A DNA stretch of 64,000 bases. It comes from Rhodococcoides kyotonense (GTDB lineage: Bacteria > Actinomycetota > Actinomycetes > Mycobacteriales > Mycobacteriaceae). Under the pieces are notes generated by a model that saw only the letters and a program-made list of their open reading frames with translations, was not told the DNA's origin and did not search any database. The stretch covers positions 45,626 to 109,625 of the forward strand of contig NZ_LVHI01000008.1 in assembly GCF_001645385.1 (NCBI RefSeq), written 5' to 3'. Of the stretch, positions 53,601 to 62,842 are shown in pieces. A program made the position numbers and the translations under genes. The first letter of the stretch is position 1; each line of letters begins with the position of its first letter.

Positions 53601-54968
53601 CTAGAAGACCTTGCCGGGGTTGAGGATTCCGCGCGGATCGAGAGCGTGCTTGACGGCTCGGTGCATGTCGAGGACCACCGGATTCAATTCCTGCACGAGG
53701 CCGTCCATCTTGAGCAATCCGACGCCGTGCTCGCCGGTGACCGTTCCGCCCAATTCGAGTGCCGCATCGATGATCTCCGCGAACGCAGCCTGGGCACGGG
53801 CGCGCGCGTCGGTGTCGTCGTGCGGAGTGATCAGGAGCGGGTGCAGATTGCCGTCGCCGGCATGCGCGATGTTGGCGATCGTGGTCTCGTGCCGGATTCC
53901 GATCTGTTCGATCCGTGACAGCATCTCCGGCACATGCTTCTTGGGTACGCACACGTCCTCGGTCAGTACCGGTCCGAGCCGTTCCATCGCGGGGTACGCG
54001 AGTCGGCGTGCCGCGAACAACGCGTCGGCTTCCTCCTGATCGGTCGACACGGCGGACCAGGTGGCACCCGCTTCGTCGAAGCAGGACAGCATCTTCTCCG
54101 CTTCCTGGTCACCGATCACGCCCGGGGTGTCGATGCGTCCGAGCAACACGACGTTCGCCTCCACCGACAGGCCCATGTTCTTCCATGCGTCCACTGCGAT
54201 GAGGCACTGCTTGTCGATCAGTTCGAGCGCCGACGGCGTCAGGCCTGCCGCAGCAACGGCGGCCACCGCGCGTCCTGCGTCGACGATCGAGTCGAAGTAG
54301 CCTGCAATCGTCCGCTGCGGGTCTTGCAGTGGCCTGAGCTTGACCGTCACCTCCGTGATGATGCCCAATGTGCCTTCGGATCCGACCATCAAGCCCGCAA
54401 GGTCGTACCCTGCAACACCTTTCGCGGTCCTGCGTCCGAGCCGGACCAGTTCGCCTGTGCCGGTGACGATCTGCATCCCCATGACGTAGTCGCGCGTCAC
54501 ACCGTATTTCACGCAGCACAACCCGCCGGCATTGGTCGCGACGTTGCCGCCGATGGTCGACCACGGTGCGCTCGCGGGATCCGGCGGGTACCAGAGGTCG
54601 TGCTCGGCGCATGCGGCCCGTAAGTGGTCGTTGACGACACCCGGTTCGACGACGGCATAGCGCTCGAGCCGGTCGATCTCCTTGATCGCGTCCATGCCGT
54701 CGAGAGCGAGGACGACGCATCCCTCCGTGGCATTGGCGCCGCCCGACAGTCCCGTCCCGGACCCACGGGTGACGACGGCCGCGTCGTGCGCCAGACAGGC
54801 CTTCACGACCAGTTGCACGTCCTCGGCCGTACGGGGTCGTACTACTGCCGCGGGTGCCGCGTAGGGCGCCCATTCGGCCTCGTCGTGCTGATAGGACGCG
54901 ATCACATCGGGATCGAGTACGACGCGATCGGAGGGGAGGACTTCGAGCAGATCTTCGACGAGCGGCAT
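53601..54968 (-). CDS. FAD-linked oxidase (GlcD/D-lactate dehydrogenase type)
   Basis: 455 aa from ATG 54968; the frame is open for 12 more codons upstream but these lack a ribosome site. FAD_binding_4 domain: YAAPAAVVRPRTAEDVQLVVKACLAHDAAVVTRGSGTGLSGGA, then PWSTIGGNVATNAGGLCCVKYGVTRDYVMG and GSEGTLGIITEVTVKLRP. The C-terminal domain has ANIAHAGDGNLHPLLI (His residues that bind metal) and EHGVGLLKMDGL, followed by LDPRGILNPGKVF. Oxidises a 2-hydroxyacid (glycolate or D-lactate class). The GlcE and GlcF partners are absent, so it may work alone. Confidence 0.93.
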   Translation of the reverse strand: MPLVEDLLEVLPSDRVVLDPDVIASYQHDEAEWAPYAAPAAVVRPRTAEDVQLVVKACLAHDAAVVTRGSGTGLSGGANATEGCVVLALDGMDAIKEIDRLERYAVVEPGVVNDHLRAACAEHDLWYPPDPASAPWSTIGGNVATNAGGLCCVKYGVTRDYVMGMQIVTGTGELVRLGRRTAKGVAGYDLAGLMVGSEGTLGIITEVTVKLRPLQDPQRTIAGYFDSIVDAGRAVAAVAAAGLTPSALELIDKQCLIAVDAWKNMGLSVEANVVLLGRIDTPGVIGDQEAEKMLSCFDEAGATWSAVSTDQEEADALFAARRLAYPAMERLGPVLTEDVCVPKKHVPEMLSRIEQIGIRHETTIANIAHAGDGNLHPLLITPHDDTDARARAQAAFAEIIDAALELGGTVTGEHGVGLLKMDGLVQELNPVVLDMHRAVKHALDPRGILNPGKVF

Positions 54969-55042
54969 GTATACGACCCTAACTGTGAGCTGAATCTCCG
55001 CCAATGTAGGTTTCGTCTATCCGAGTCGACTACCGATGGACG

Positions 55043-56836
55043 GTGGAACCAGTGACCTCGAAGTGGATGCACATGCTGCTCGACGACGCGTCGGCCGATG
55101 ATCTCGACGCGTACCGGCGTCGGCTCGTGCAGGAATCCGGTTCGGAACTGTCGGCCGCGATCGAGCAGGACGCACACGCTGCGCTGCGGCTGCGGACCCT
55201 GCTCGATCAGCGGTGGCAGCGCACCATCGAGCTGTCGGCTCTGAACGACATCGCAGTGCGGTTGCCCACCGTCCGCGACGATCGGCTCCTGTTGCAGGAG
55301 GTGGTGGATCAGGCTCGACGGCTTCTCGGGGTGGATCTGGCCTACATGGGATCGGTGTACGACCAGACGTTCGTCATCGAGGTCACCAGTGGCGCTCTGA
55401 CCCCGAGTCTTCTCGGCATCGAACTGTCGCTCGACGAGGGATTGGTGGGTCTGATCGTGCGAGGCCGGGCGCCGTCGTGGACTCCCGACTATCAGAGCGA
55501 GCCTGCATTCCGACACATCACCGGCGCCGACAGTGCGGCGCAGGCCGAGAACATGCGTGGATTGCTCGGCGTGCCCCTGCGAGTCGGTGACCACGTCATC
55601 GGCGCGCTGTTCGCATGCAAGAGGCAGGAGCGTGCCTTCACCGACACCGAGATCGCCTTGCTGTCGGCACTGGCAGCGCATGCGGCCATGGCGATCACGA
55701 ATGTTCGGGCCTTGGAGCGTGCCGAGTCGCTGAACGCCGAATTGACCTCACGCACAGTGGAACTGGAACAGACGTTGCAGTGGGATCGGACGCTCACTCA
55801 AGTCGTGCTCGCCGGGGGCGGCGTGCAGAGGCTGGTGCACGAGGTCGCGTCGCTGTCCGGCAAACCGACGTACTTCGTCGCCGACATCGCGTCCGTGCCC
55901 GACGGCTTGAGCGCGGTCCGTGACGACGTGACGGCCGTCTTCGAGTCCGACTCCGACCATGTCACGACGGACGCTGTGACGGGCCACCGCGTGGCGGCGG
56001 CGGGGGCATTCCTCGGCGTGCTGATCTCGGTGGGCGTCGGCGACGACGAGACGCGGTTGTTGCTCGAACGCGCCTCGCCGGCAATCGCGCTGTCGCTGGC
56101 CGCGGAACGGGCTGCGGGGGAGGCGGCTCGTCGGGCGCAGGACGCCTTTCTCGTCGACCTGCTGACGCACCCGGCGCAATCCGCGGACGGGGAACGGCGG
56201 CAGCTGCGGCTCGCCGGGCTGGCATTCGAGAAGTCGTACTGCATCGCGGTCGTCGAAGACGCTGCCCGTGCCTCCGTTCGGAACATCGGCTTTCCGGCCG
56301 GAACAGTTGTGGCGGAGCATGGTTCGCAGGTGCTGGTGGCCGTTCCCGCTACGGACTCGACCGTGGTGTGTCAGGCGTTCGGTGTGAATGCCACCGTCGG
56401 GGTGTCCGAGCCCGTGCGCGGTGTGGATGCTCTCGCGGCGGCCTATGTCCAGGCTCAGCAGACTGTGCACGTGCTGAAGACCTTGGGCCGCGACGGCGAG
56501 GTCTCGTCGGCGCGCGGGCTCGGTATCTATCGAATACTGCTGAGCCACATGGCACGTGAGCACCTCGACGAGCTGACCGAGGCGCAGCTCGGGCCGCTGC
56601 TGGTCGAGCAGAACAAACGTGGCGTTCCGTTGGTCGACACGTTGTCGACGTATCTCGCTCTGGGACGGCATCATGCGGCCACGGCTGCGCGACTCGGTGT
56701 CCACGTCAACACTCTGTACCAGCGGCTCGATGCCGTCGACCGTCTCATCGGCACCGAGTGGCGCGACCCGGACAAGGCCCTCGATCTGCAGGTGTTGATG
56801 CGGCTGCGGCGCAGCGCCGATCTACTCGGAAAGTGA
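55043..56836 (+). CDS. GAF-domain PucR-type transcriptional regulator
   Basis: 597 aa from GTG 55043; the start is uncertain, and GTG 55052 is equally possible. A helical N-terminal part precedes the GAF domain (about 75-225), including LNDIAVRLPTVRDDRLLLQEVVDQARRLLGVDLAYMGSV and MRGLLGVPLRVGDHVIGALFA. A coiled segment (ESLNAELTSRTVELEQTL) follows. The C-terminal PucR helix-turn-helix reads LVDTLSTYLALGRHHAATAARLGVHVNTLYQRL. Such regulators often control degradation genes in actinobacteria. It is divergent from the FAD oxidase gene at 53601-54968, which is a likely target. Confidence 0.88.
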   Translation: MEPVTSKWMHMLLDDASADDLDAYRRRLVQESGSELSAAIEQDAHAALRLRTLLDQRWQRTIELSALNDIAVRLPTVRDDRLLLQEVVDQARRLLGVDLAYMGSVYDQTFVIEVTSGALTPSLLGIELSLDEGLVGLIVRGRAPSWTPDYQSEPAFRHITGADSAAQAENMRGLLGVPLRVGDHVIGALFACKRQERAFTDTEIALLSALAAHAAMAITNVRALERAESLNAELTSRTVELEQTLQWDRTLTQVVLAGGGVQRLVHEVASLSGKPTYFVADIASVPDGLSAVRDDVTAVFESDSDHVTTDAVTGHRVAAAGAFLGVLISVGVGDDETRLLLERASPAIALSLAAERAAGEAARRAQDAFLVDLLTHPAQSADGERRQLRLAGLAFEKSYCIAVVEDAARASVRNIGFPAGTVVAEHGSQVLVAVPATDSTVVCQAFGVNATVGVSEPVRGVDALAAAYVQAQQTVHVLKTLGRDGEVSSARGLGIYRILLSHMAREHLDELTEAQLGPLLVEQNKRGVPLVDTLSTYLALGRHHAATAARLGVHVNTLYQRLDAVDRLIGTEWRDPDKALDLQVLMRLRRSADLLGK

Positions 56837-57631
56837 GAGGAAGTCGAGCATCGCCGCGTTGAACTCCTTGGGGCGGTCCATGTTCGCGGCATGCCCGCAC
56901 TTCTCGAGGACTACCGAGCGGCCGCGGGGATTACCTGCGACGGCATCGGCTGCGTGCGTGAACGGCCAGTACTGGCTGTCCCGCCCTGCGACTATCAGAA
57001 CCGGAACATCCACGCCGGCAACGACTTTCCGCCAGTCTGCAATCGCATGGTCGTGCAACAGTGCTTTCATCGCAGGAGTGTCCGGTGACGCCATCTTCGG
57101 CAGGCCTCCGAGCTTGGCGACGAGCTTCGTGGCCGCGACCAGTGACTTCCGCTTGGGCAACCCCTGACCCGTGTCGGGAACGCCGTTCGCGAAGAACGTC
57201 TCCTTGTTCGCCTCGGTGAGTCCGTAGAAGCCGTTCGTCCACTCGGCGTCGTTGACCATCTTCGGGGTCTGGTCCACGGACACGACTGCTCTCACCCGCG
57301 CGGTCCCGAACTGCGAGACGTACGACCAGACGGTGCTGGCGCCCATCGATCCGCCGCACAGGACGGCGTCGTCGACATCGAGGGCCGCCAGGAAGTCCGC
57401 GACGTCCTGCCCGTGGCGGGCCATCGTCGCACCGAAGTCCGGGGCCTCGGAGTCGCCGTGTCCGCGTCGATCCAGGGAGAGCACTCGGTAGCCGGCGTCG
57501 ACGAAGACTTGCTGCTGCAGTGCCCAGCTCGTGGCCGGAGCACAGAAACCGGCGATCAGCACGATGACCGGTCCGCTGCCCTGATCGATGTAGCTGAGCG
57601 TGACGTCGTCGCTGGTGGTGACTGTCGGCAT
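56822..57631 (-). CDS. Alpha/beta hydrolase
   Basis: 269 aa. The start VTLSYIDQGSGPVIVLIAGFCAPATSW gives the oxyanion segment. LDRRGHGDSEAP follows. The nucleophile is Ser in LCGGSMGASTVW, where the usual GHS is GGS. Acid residue in IVAGRDSQYWP and His in LEKCGHAANMDRPKEFN. The C-terminus is typical of esterases and of epoxide- or lactone-hydrolysing enzymes. Substrate unknown. Convergent with the PucR-type gene, sharing 15 bases at their ends. Confidence 0.9.
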   Translation of the reverse strand: MPTVTTSDDVTLSYIDQGSGPVIVLIAGFCAPATSWALQQQVFVDAGYRVLSLDRRGHGDSEAPDFGATMARHGQDVADFLAALDVDDAVLCGGSMGASTVWSYVSQFGTARVRAVVSVDQTPKMVNDAEWTNGFYGLTEANKETFFANGVPDTGQGLPKRKSLVAATKLVAKLGGLPKMASPDTPAMKALLHDHAIADWRKVVAGVDVPVLIVAGRDSQYWPFTHAADAVAGNPRGRSVVLEKCGHAANMDRPKEFNAAMLDFLSLSE

Positions 57632-57752
57632 GTGCGCTCCTCGGGTCCGAAGTGTCTTCCGATGAAATCACGAGCCGGGCCGGGTCTGGGCGACAGCCGC
57701 GTCGTCGGGCAGAGTGAAGGCCGACATTCGCCTCGACGAAGGGAACCGTGAC

Positions 57753-58295
57753 GTGACCGAGAATTCGACGACCGCAGGACCGCTCTGGGCTCTGGAAGCC
57801 GGCAGCCCCGAGGTGGACGCGGAAGCCTGGGTGGCTCCGACGGCAACCGTCGTCGGGCGGGTGAAGATCGCTGCGTCGTCGGGGATTTGGTACAACGCCG
57901 TGCTGCGTGCGGAGTTCGAGGACATCACGATCGGCGAGGGAAGCAACTTGCAGGACGGCGTCGCGGCCCACGTCGACCCGGGTTTCCCGCTGACCGTCGG
58001 CAAGGACGTCAGCGTCGGCCACAACGCGGTGTTGCACGGGTGCACGATCGGTGACGGCAGCCTGGTGGGCATGGGCGCTGTCGTCATGAACGGTGCCGTC
58101 GTCGGCGAGGGCAGTCTGGTCGCAGCCGGCGCGCTCGTACTCGAAGGCACGCAGGTGCCGCCGCGGTCGCTCGTGGCGGGTGTGCCGGCCAAGGTGCGTC
58201 GGGAACTGACCGACGACGAGGTAGCCCACAACGGGCTGAACGCGGCCGTCTACCGCGAGCTGCTGAAGCAGCACCGCTCGGCGCGGCCGGCCTGA
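57753..58295 (+). CDS. Gamma-class carbonic anhydrase-like hexapeptide protein
   Basis: 180 aa from GTG 57753, with AAGGGAA about eight bases upstream; GTG 57714 would add 13 residues. Left-handed beta-helix repeats: ATVVGRVKIAASSGIWYNAVLRAEFEDITIGEGSNLQDGV. Metal-ligand His candidates occur in AAHVDPG and in VSVGHNAVLHGCTIGDG. The C-terminal helix is PAKVRRELTDDEVAHN. This is the usual form of bacterial gamma carbonic anhydrase homologues (YrdA/CaiE group). Hydration of CO2 is possible but often not detectable in this subgroup. Convergent with the IclR gene. Confidence 0.9.
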   Translation: MTENSTTAGPLWALEAGSPEVDAEAWVAPTATVVGRVKIAASSGIWYNAVLRAEFEDITIGEGSNLQDGVAAHVDPGFPLTVGKDVSVGHNAVLHGCTIGDGSLVGMGAVVMNGAVVGEGSLVAAGALVLEGTQVPPRSLVAGVPAKVRRELTDDEVAHNGLNAAVYRELLKQHRSARPA

Positions 58296-58301
58296 CCTAC
58301 C

Positions 58302-59066
58302 TCAGCGGCCGGGCCGGAGCAGACCCGTCAGGCGGTGGGCTTGCGCCAGCAGGATGGCGCCGAGTTCGTGATGTCGCTCGGGCCGGAACCTCGTCTCGAC
58401 TCCGGTCAGGCTCAATGCCCACGCGGGTCTGCCGGACCGGTCGAACACGGCGGCGCCGATGCCCCAACTGCCCTCGACGAGCAGGGCGGGGTTGACGGCG
58501 TACCCGGTCTCACGTGTCGAGGAGATGCGTCGGCGAATGGCGTCGGGTGCGTGCTCGGCTCCCCACTCGGGGACGAGATCCGCGTCGCGCAGATACTCGT
58601 CGATCTCCCGGTCCGGGAGGTGCGCGAGGATCACGAGACCAGCCGACGCGACCCCGAGCGGCAGTCGCAGCCCCTCGTACAGCACGTGCGACCGCAGCGG
58701 AAAGCTGCCGTCCTCGCGCAGCAGGCACACCGTCTCGTTGCCCCGCCGCGTCGACAGGAATGCGCTCTCGCCCGTCTCCTCGGCCAACCTGTGGACGACG
58801 CCACGCGCGGGTCCGGTGATGTCGTACCGGCTCGCTGCGGCCGACCCGAGCAGATACATCTCGGGACCGAGCGACCATCGCCCGGTCGCTGAATCCCTGT
58901 CGAGAAACCCTTCCTCGGTCAGCGAGCTGAGCAGGCGATGCGCGGTGGGGCGCGCGAGGCCGGTGACCCGGGCCAAGTCCGTCGTCGACGCACCCGCGGG
59001 TTCCGCGGCGCCCACGGCACGCATCAGCGCGGTGGACCGCGCGATCACGTTGGGTGTCGGAGCCAT
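58302..59066 (-). CDS. IclR-family transcriptional regulator
   Basis: 254 aa. N-terminal winged helix: NVIARSTALMRAVGAAEPAGASTTDLARVTGLARPTAHRLLSSLTEEGFLDRD. The C-terminal effector domain is clear: GESAFLSTRRGNETVCL, LYEGLRLPLGVASAGLVILAHL, and ETGYAVNPALLVEGSWGIGAAVFDRSG. It is divergent from the CoA-transferase genes, and the 155-base spacer has GTTCACTGAGTGAAC palindromes. It presumably controls the CoA-transferase in response to a 3-oxoadipate- or aromatic-type acid; that ligand is inferred from other IclR-Pca systems. Confidence 0.92.
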   Translation of the reverse strand: MAPTPNVIARSTALMRAVGAAEPAGASTTDLARVTGLARPTAHRLLSSLTEEGFLDRDSATGRWSLGPEMYLLGSAAASRYDITGPARGVVHRLAEETGESAFLSTRRGNETVCLLREDGSFPLRSHVLYEGLRLPLGVASAGLVILAHLPDREIDEYLRDADLVPEWGAEHAPDAIRRRISSTRETGYAVNPALLVEGSWGIGAAVFDRSGRPAWALSLTGVETRFRPERHHELGAILLAQAHRLTGLLRPGR

Positions 59067-59080
59067 GTCACGACTGTAGC

Positions 59081-59095
59081 GTTCACTGAGTGAAC
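59081..59095. promoter_or_regulatory. Perfect palindrome GTTCACTGAGTGAAC, probable IclR operator 1
   Basis: Seven-base arms with a central G, 15 bases upstream of the IclR start codon. IclR regulators often bind 15-bp palindromes in the divergent spacer. This site would give autoregulation. Confidence 0.65.
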
Positions 59096-59189
59096 GCGTG
59101 CTTTATCGATGTTCGGCCAGCGACCGGTTTTGCTGAGGGGGTGGCCAGTCACCGCAGACACACGCTTCACTGATCGCATACGTCAGCGC

Positions 59190-59204
59190 GTTTGCTGAGT
59201 GAAC
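59190..59204. promoter_or_regulatory. Imperfect copy GTTTGCTGAGTGAAC, probable IclR operator 2
   Basis: Differs from operator 1 in two positions of the left arm. It lies 18 bases before the GTG start of the CoA-transferase A subunit, so binding there would block or activate that promoter. Two weaker relatives lie at 59125 and 59164. Confidence 0.55.
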
Positions 59205-59221
59205 AGGTGAGGAGCAGTTCT

Positions 59222-59983
59222 GTGGCAGGAAAGGTGTACGAGTCCGCGGCCGCCGTCGTCGCCGACATCGGAGACGGCGCGACACTCGCCGTCGGAGGCT
59301 TCGGATTGTGCGGCATCCCTGATGCGCTGATCGAGGCGATCGCCGAGACCGACGCGAGCAAGCTCGAGGTCTTCTCCAACAACTGTGGCGTCGACGATCA
59401 CGGGCTCGGAATCCTGCTTTCCCTCGGCCGCATCAGCCGCGTGACGGCGTCGTACGTCGGTGAGAACAAGGAGTTCGCGCGCCAGTACCTCGCAGGTGAA
59501 CTCGAGGTCGAGTTGACGCCGCAGGGCACGCTCGCCGAGCGACTTCGCGCAGGTGGCACCGGCATCCCGGCGTTCTTCACCCCGGCTGGTGTCGGCAGCC
59601 CCATCGCCGACGGCGGTATGCCGTGGCGCTACGACGCCGACGGTTCCGTCGCGATCGCGTCGCCGCCCAAGGAGACTCGGGTGTTCGGGTCGAAGCGGTA
59701 CGTTCTCGAAGAGGCGATCAATGCCGACTTCGCGCTCGTGCACGCCGAACTCGGCGACACCGAAGGCAATCTCGTGTTCGACAAGACCGCGATGAACTTC
59801 AACCCCCTGGCCGCGATGGCAGGGAAGATCACCGTCGCGCAGGTCGAGAAGCTGGTCGAGCCCGGCGAGATCGATCCTGCCGCAGTGCATCTCCCCGGCG
59901 TGTTCGTGCAGCGCATCGTGCACACCGGACCTCAGAACAAGCGCATCGAGAAGCGCACCGTCAGAGCAGGAGGCCAGGCATGA
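59222..59983 (+). CDS. 3-oxoacid CoA-transferase, subunit A
   Basis: 253 aa from GTG 59222, with GGAG eight bases upstream. The start [37 protein letters not shown] is the CoA-transferase family I signature. [14 protein letters not shown] and [15 protein letters not shown] follow, then [28 protein letters not shown]. Together with subunit B it moves CoA from succinyl-CoA to a 3-oxoacid such as acetoacetate or 3-oxoadipate. The IclR neighbour favours 3-oxoadipate (PcaI type), but no other pca gene is in the window, so SCOT type remains possible. Confidence 0.93.
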   Translation: MAGKVYESAAAVVADIGDGATLAVGGFGLCGIPDALIEAIAETDASKLEVFSNNCGVDDHGLGILLSLGRISRVTASYVGENKEFARQYLAGELEVELTPQGTLAERLRAGGTGIPAFFTPAGVGSPIADGGMPWRYDADGSVAIASPPKETRVFGSKRYVLEEAINADFALVHAELGDTEGNLVFDKTAMNFNPLAAMAGKITVAQVEKLVEPGEIDPAAVHLPGVFVQRIVHTGPQNKRIEKRTVRAGGQA

Positions 59984-60618
59984 GTTGGACTCGCGAACAG
60001 ATGGCGCAGCGTGCCGCTGCCGAAATGGTCGACGGGGAGTACGTCAACCTCGGAATCGGTTTGCCCACCTTGATTCCCGGATACTTGACGAAGGACATCA
60101 GGGTCGTGCTGCACTCGGAGAACGGCATCCTCGGCACCGGTCCGTACCCGACCGAGGACGAGATCGACGCCAACCTGATCAACGCAGGCAAGGAAACCGT
60201 CACCGTCAATCCCGGTGCGGCGTACTTCGATTCGTCGTTGTCGTTCGGCATGATTCGCGGCGGTCACATCGACACCGCAGTACTCGGCGGCATGCAGGTC
60301 TCGCGTACCGGTGACCTCGCCAACTGGATGGTCCCCGGCAAGATGGTCAAGGGCATGGGCGGCGCGATGGACCTCGTGCACGGTGCCAGGCGCGTCATCG
60401 TCGTCATGGAACACCTCGACCGCGACGGCAATCCGAAGATCCTCGACACCTGCACTTTGCCGTTGACCGGCCAGGGCGTCGTGAACCGGATCATCACCGA
60501 TCTCGCGGTGATCGACGTCGTCGGTGACGGCACGCTCGAGCTCGTCGAATTGGCGCCGGACGTGACACGCGAGCAGGTCGAGGAGGCGACGCCGCCCCTC
60601 GTGCGTGCGAACGCATAG
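59980..60618 (+). CDS. 3-oxoacid CoA-transferase, subunit B
   Basis: 212 aa; start overlaps the A subunit stop as [26 protein letters not shown] opens the protein. The catalytic Glu lies in [62 protein letters not shown] follows, which is the standard beta-subunit core. [20 protein letters not shown] is close to the C-terminus. Covalent glutamyl-CoA intermediate expected. Followed by a spacer with repeat element 3. Confidence 0.95.
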   Translation: MSWTREQMAQRAAAEMVDGEYVNLGIGLPTLIPGYLTKDIRVVLHSENGILGTGPYPTEDEIDANLINAGKETVTVNPGAAYFDSSLSFGMIRGGHIDTAVLGGMQVSRTGDLANWMVPGKMVKGMGGAMDLVHGARRVIVVMEHLDRDGNPKILDTCTLPLTGQGVVNRIITDLAVIDVVGDGTLELVELAPDVTREQVEEATPPLVRANA

Positions 60619-60654
60619 CGTTTTCGGGTCGCTCCGCAGGCTACGCTCCCGCTG

Positions 60655-60690
60655 GCTGTACATTCGCGCGCACGGGTGCCGGAGGCGCCT
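60655..60690. repeat. Palindrome-derived repeat element 3 ahead of the DhaK-DhaL gene
   Basis: The stretch GCTGTACATTCGCGCGCAC then GGGTGCCGGAGGCGCCT resembles the right half of element 2 (GCTATACATTCCCACGCAC) and the right end of element 1 (GCGCACGGGTGCGGAGCGCCT). Only one arm is clear here. It lies between the CoA-transferase and kinase genes, 13 bases before the kinase start codon. Confidence 0.5.
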
Positions 60691-60702
60691 AAGGTGGAGC
60701 CC

Positions 60703-62358
60703 ATGTTCGTCAACTCCGCCTCCACGTTCGTTGCCGACGCCATCCGCGGGCTCGTCGCGTCGACGCCCGACATCAATTGGCACCCCGATCCCGGTTATCT
60801 GACACGTCGAGAGCCGTTGCAGGACGGCCGAGTCGCGTTGCTGTCCGGTGGCGGCTCCGGCCACGAGCCGATGCACGCCGGGATGATCGGTACCGGCTTG
60901 CTGGCCGCGGTCTGCCCGGGGCTGGTGTTCACGTCGCCGAACGCGCTGCAGGTGCACGAAGCATCGAAGGCAGTCCATGCGGGCGGTGGCGTGCTGCACA
61001 TCGTCAAGAACTACACCGGTGACGTCATGAACTTCGGCATCGCGCGAGACTTGTTGCGCGAGGACGACATCGAGTCGGATGTCGTCCTCGTCGACGACGA
61101 CGTCGCCACCGAGCGTGCGGACGGTCCCGGCCGGCGGGGCACGGGCGCGACCGTCGTCGTCGAGAAGATCTGTGGCGCAGCGGCAGAACGTGGTGATTCA
61201 CTGCAGTCCGTCGTCACACTCGGTCGACGGGTTGCCGCGAATGCGCGCAGCATGGCAGTTGCCCTGCGCCCGTGCACGTTTCCTGGTTCCGACGCGCCGT
61301 CGTTCGACCTTCCGGTGGGCGAGATCGAGTTGGGGATCGGCATTCACGGTGAGCGTGGGACTCGGCGCGTGCCGACGATGCCCGCTCGGGAGATCGTGGC
61401 TGCGTTGACGCAACCCGTCGTCGATTCGCTCGGGCTCGACCGTGGCGAGCGGGTCATCGCGTTCGTCAACGGGCTCGGGGCGACGCACCCGATGGAACTG
61501 CAGCTGCTCTACGGAGAGCTCGCAGAGTTCCTGTCGGACAGAGGGATAGGCATTGCTCGTCCACTCGTTGGTAGCTTCGTGACGGCGTTGAACATGGCGG
61601 GCGCGTCCATCACGCTCGTCCGTGTCGACGACGAGATGCTGACGCTGTGGGACGCGCCGACCAGCGCGCCGGGGTGGCCGAACAACGCACCGCGCGCGGC
61701 CGGTGACCTCGGTGAACGGGGAGGCTTCGGCCCGACGTACGAGGCAAGTGAAACATCGGGTGAAGCAAGTACATTCGTGTCCGAGTGGGTCGCGTCCTGG
61801 GCGCAGCGTGTGCTCGACGAGGAGCCCGCGTTGACCGAGTTGGACCGTAGGGCCGGAGACGGGGACTTCGGCACCAACATGGTGGCCGCGTTGAGCCAGC
61901 TCGACCTGACCGCTGTCCGCGAAACATATTCGGCGCCAACGGTGTTCGAAGCAGTGTCCGAGGCCTACCTCGGACACGCGGGCGGAACGTCGGGTGCGCT
62001 GTTCGGAATCTGGTTCCGGCAGTTCTATCGGACAGTGGAGTCCGTCGACCTCGCCTCCATCACCGCGGCAGCTCGCAGCGGCCTGGACAGCATCACCGAG
62101 ATCGGTGGCGCTCGCGTCGGCGACAAGACCATGGTCGACGCCATCTCCCCGGCCGTCGACGCCCTCGAAGCGGCCACCGAACTGAAAGATGGCCTGCGTG
62201 CCGCGGCCGAGGCAGCAGCACAGGGAGCGGCATCGACCGAGGAGATCACCGCGAGCCGAGGCCGCGCGTCGTATGTCGGTGATGCGGCGCGCGGCGTCGT
62301 CGACCCGGGTGCGTTGGTGATCGCGTGGTTCTTCGAGGCGGCGTCAGCCGCGCAGTGA
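60703..62358 (+). CDS. Dihydroxyacetone kinase, DhaK-DhaL fusion (ATP-dependent type)
   Basis: 551 aa from ATG 60703, with AAGGTGGAG three bases upstream. DhaK part (about 1-325): LLSGGGSGHEPMHAGMIGTG (49-65), KNYTGDVMNFGIA, and GIGIHGERGTRR, where His215 would bind the substrate carbonyl covalently. DhaL part (about 370-551): LDRRAGDGDFGTNM with the Mg-ATP Asp residues, and AYLGHAGGTSGALFG. Fusion of both parts is the ATP-using form, as in Citrobacter DhaK. It phosphorylates dihydroxyacetone or a related triose/aldehyde. No glycerol dehydrogenase is adjacent. Confidence 0.93.
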   Translation: MFVNSASTFVADAIRGLVASTPDINWHPDPGYLTRREPLQDGRVALLSGGGSGHEPMHAGMIGTGLLAAVCPGLVFTSPNALQVHEASKAVHAGGGVLHIVKNYTGDVMNFGIARDLLREDDIESDVVLVDDDVATERADGPGRRGTGATVVVEKICGAAAERGDSLQSVVTLGRRVAANARSMAVALRPCTFPGSDAPSFDLPVGEIELGIGIHGERGTRRVPTMPAREIVAALTQPVVDSLGLDRGERVIAFVNGLGATHPMELQLLYGELAEFLSDRGIGIARPLVGSFVTALNMAGASITLVRVDDEMLTLWDAPTSAPGWPNNAPRAAGDLGERGGFGPTYEASETSGEASTFVSEWVASWAQRVLDEEPALTELDRRAGDGDFGTNMVAALSQLDLTAVRETYSAPTVFEAVSEAYLGHAGGTSGALFGIWFRQFYRTVESVDLASITAAARSGLDSITEIGGARVGDKTMVDAISPAVDALEAATELKDGLRAAAEAAAQGAASTEEITASRGRASYVGDAARGVVDPGALVIAWFFEAASAAQ

Positions 62359-62832
62359 CCGCAGAAAGACGTCGGCGACGGCCTCGAGTCCGGCCTGATC
62401 GTCGGCGTCGAAGCGGTCGGGCACAGGGCTGTCCAGGTCGAAGACGCCGATGAGGTCGTCGCCGTCGTACAGCGGAACGACGACCTCGGAACGCGTAGCC
62501 GCATCGCACGCGATATGGCCTTCGAAGGCGTGGACGTCGGCGACTCGTTGCGTCTCACGCGTCGTGGCCGCCGCTCCGCAGACGCCCTTGTCCAAAGCGA
62601 TGCGAACGCACGCGGGCTGCCCCTGGAACGGGCCGACGACCAACTCGGTGCCGTCGAACAGGTAGAAGCCGACCCAATTGACCTCGGGCAGAGCGTGATA
62701 CACGAGCGCCGAGATGTTGGCGGCGTTCGCGACGCGGTCGGACTCGCCGTCGACGAGTGCCTGTGCCTGCAGCCTCAACTGCTCGTACTGCTCGGCCTTG
62801 GTGCCTTCGAGGGCGGTAGCGGTGAACGACAT
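62344..62832 (-). CDS. msrC: Free methionine-(R)-sulfoxide reductase (fRMsr, GAF fold)
   Basis: 162 aa. A single GAF domain with VNWVGFYLFDGTELVVGPFQGQPACVRIALDKGVCGAAA. The three redox cysteines are Cys75, Cys85 and Cys109 (in HIACDAATRSE), with the same 10/24 spacing as in E. coli (84, 94, 118 from memory). YDGDDLIGVFDLDSP binds the substrate with acidic residues. It reduces free Met-R-O using thioredoxin, part of oxidative-stress repair. Convergent with the DhaK-DhaL gene; the stops overlap by 15 bases. Confidence 0.95.
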   Translation of the reverse strand: MSFTATALEGTKAEQYEQLRLQAQALVDGESDRVANAANISALVYHALPEVNWVGFYLFDGTELVVGPFQGQPACVRIALDKGVCGAAATTRETQRVADVHAFEGHIACDAATRSEVVVPLYDGDDLIGVFDLDSPVPDRFDADDQAGLEAVADVFLRSLRG

Positions 62833-62842
62833 GAAGTCGATC

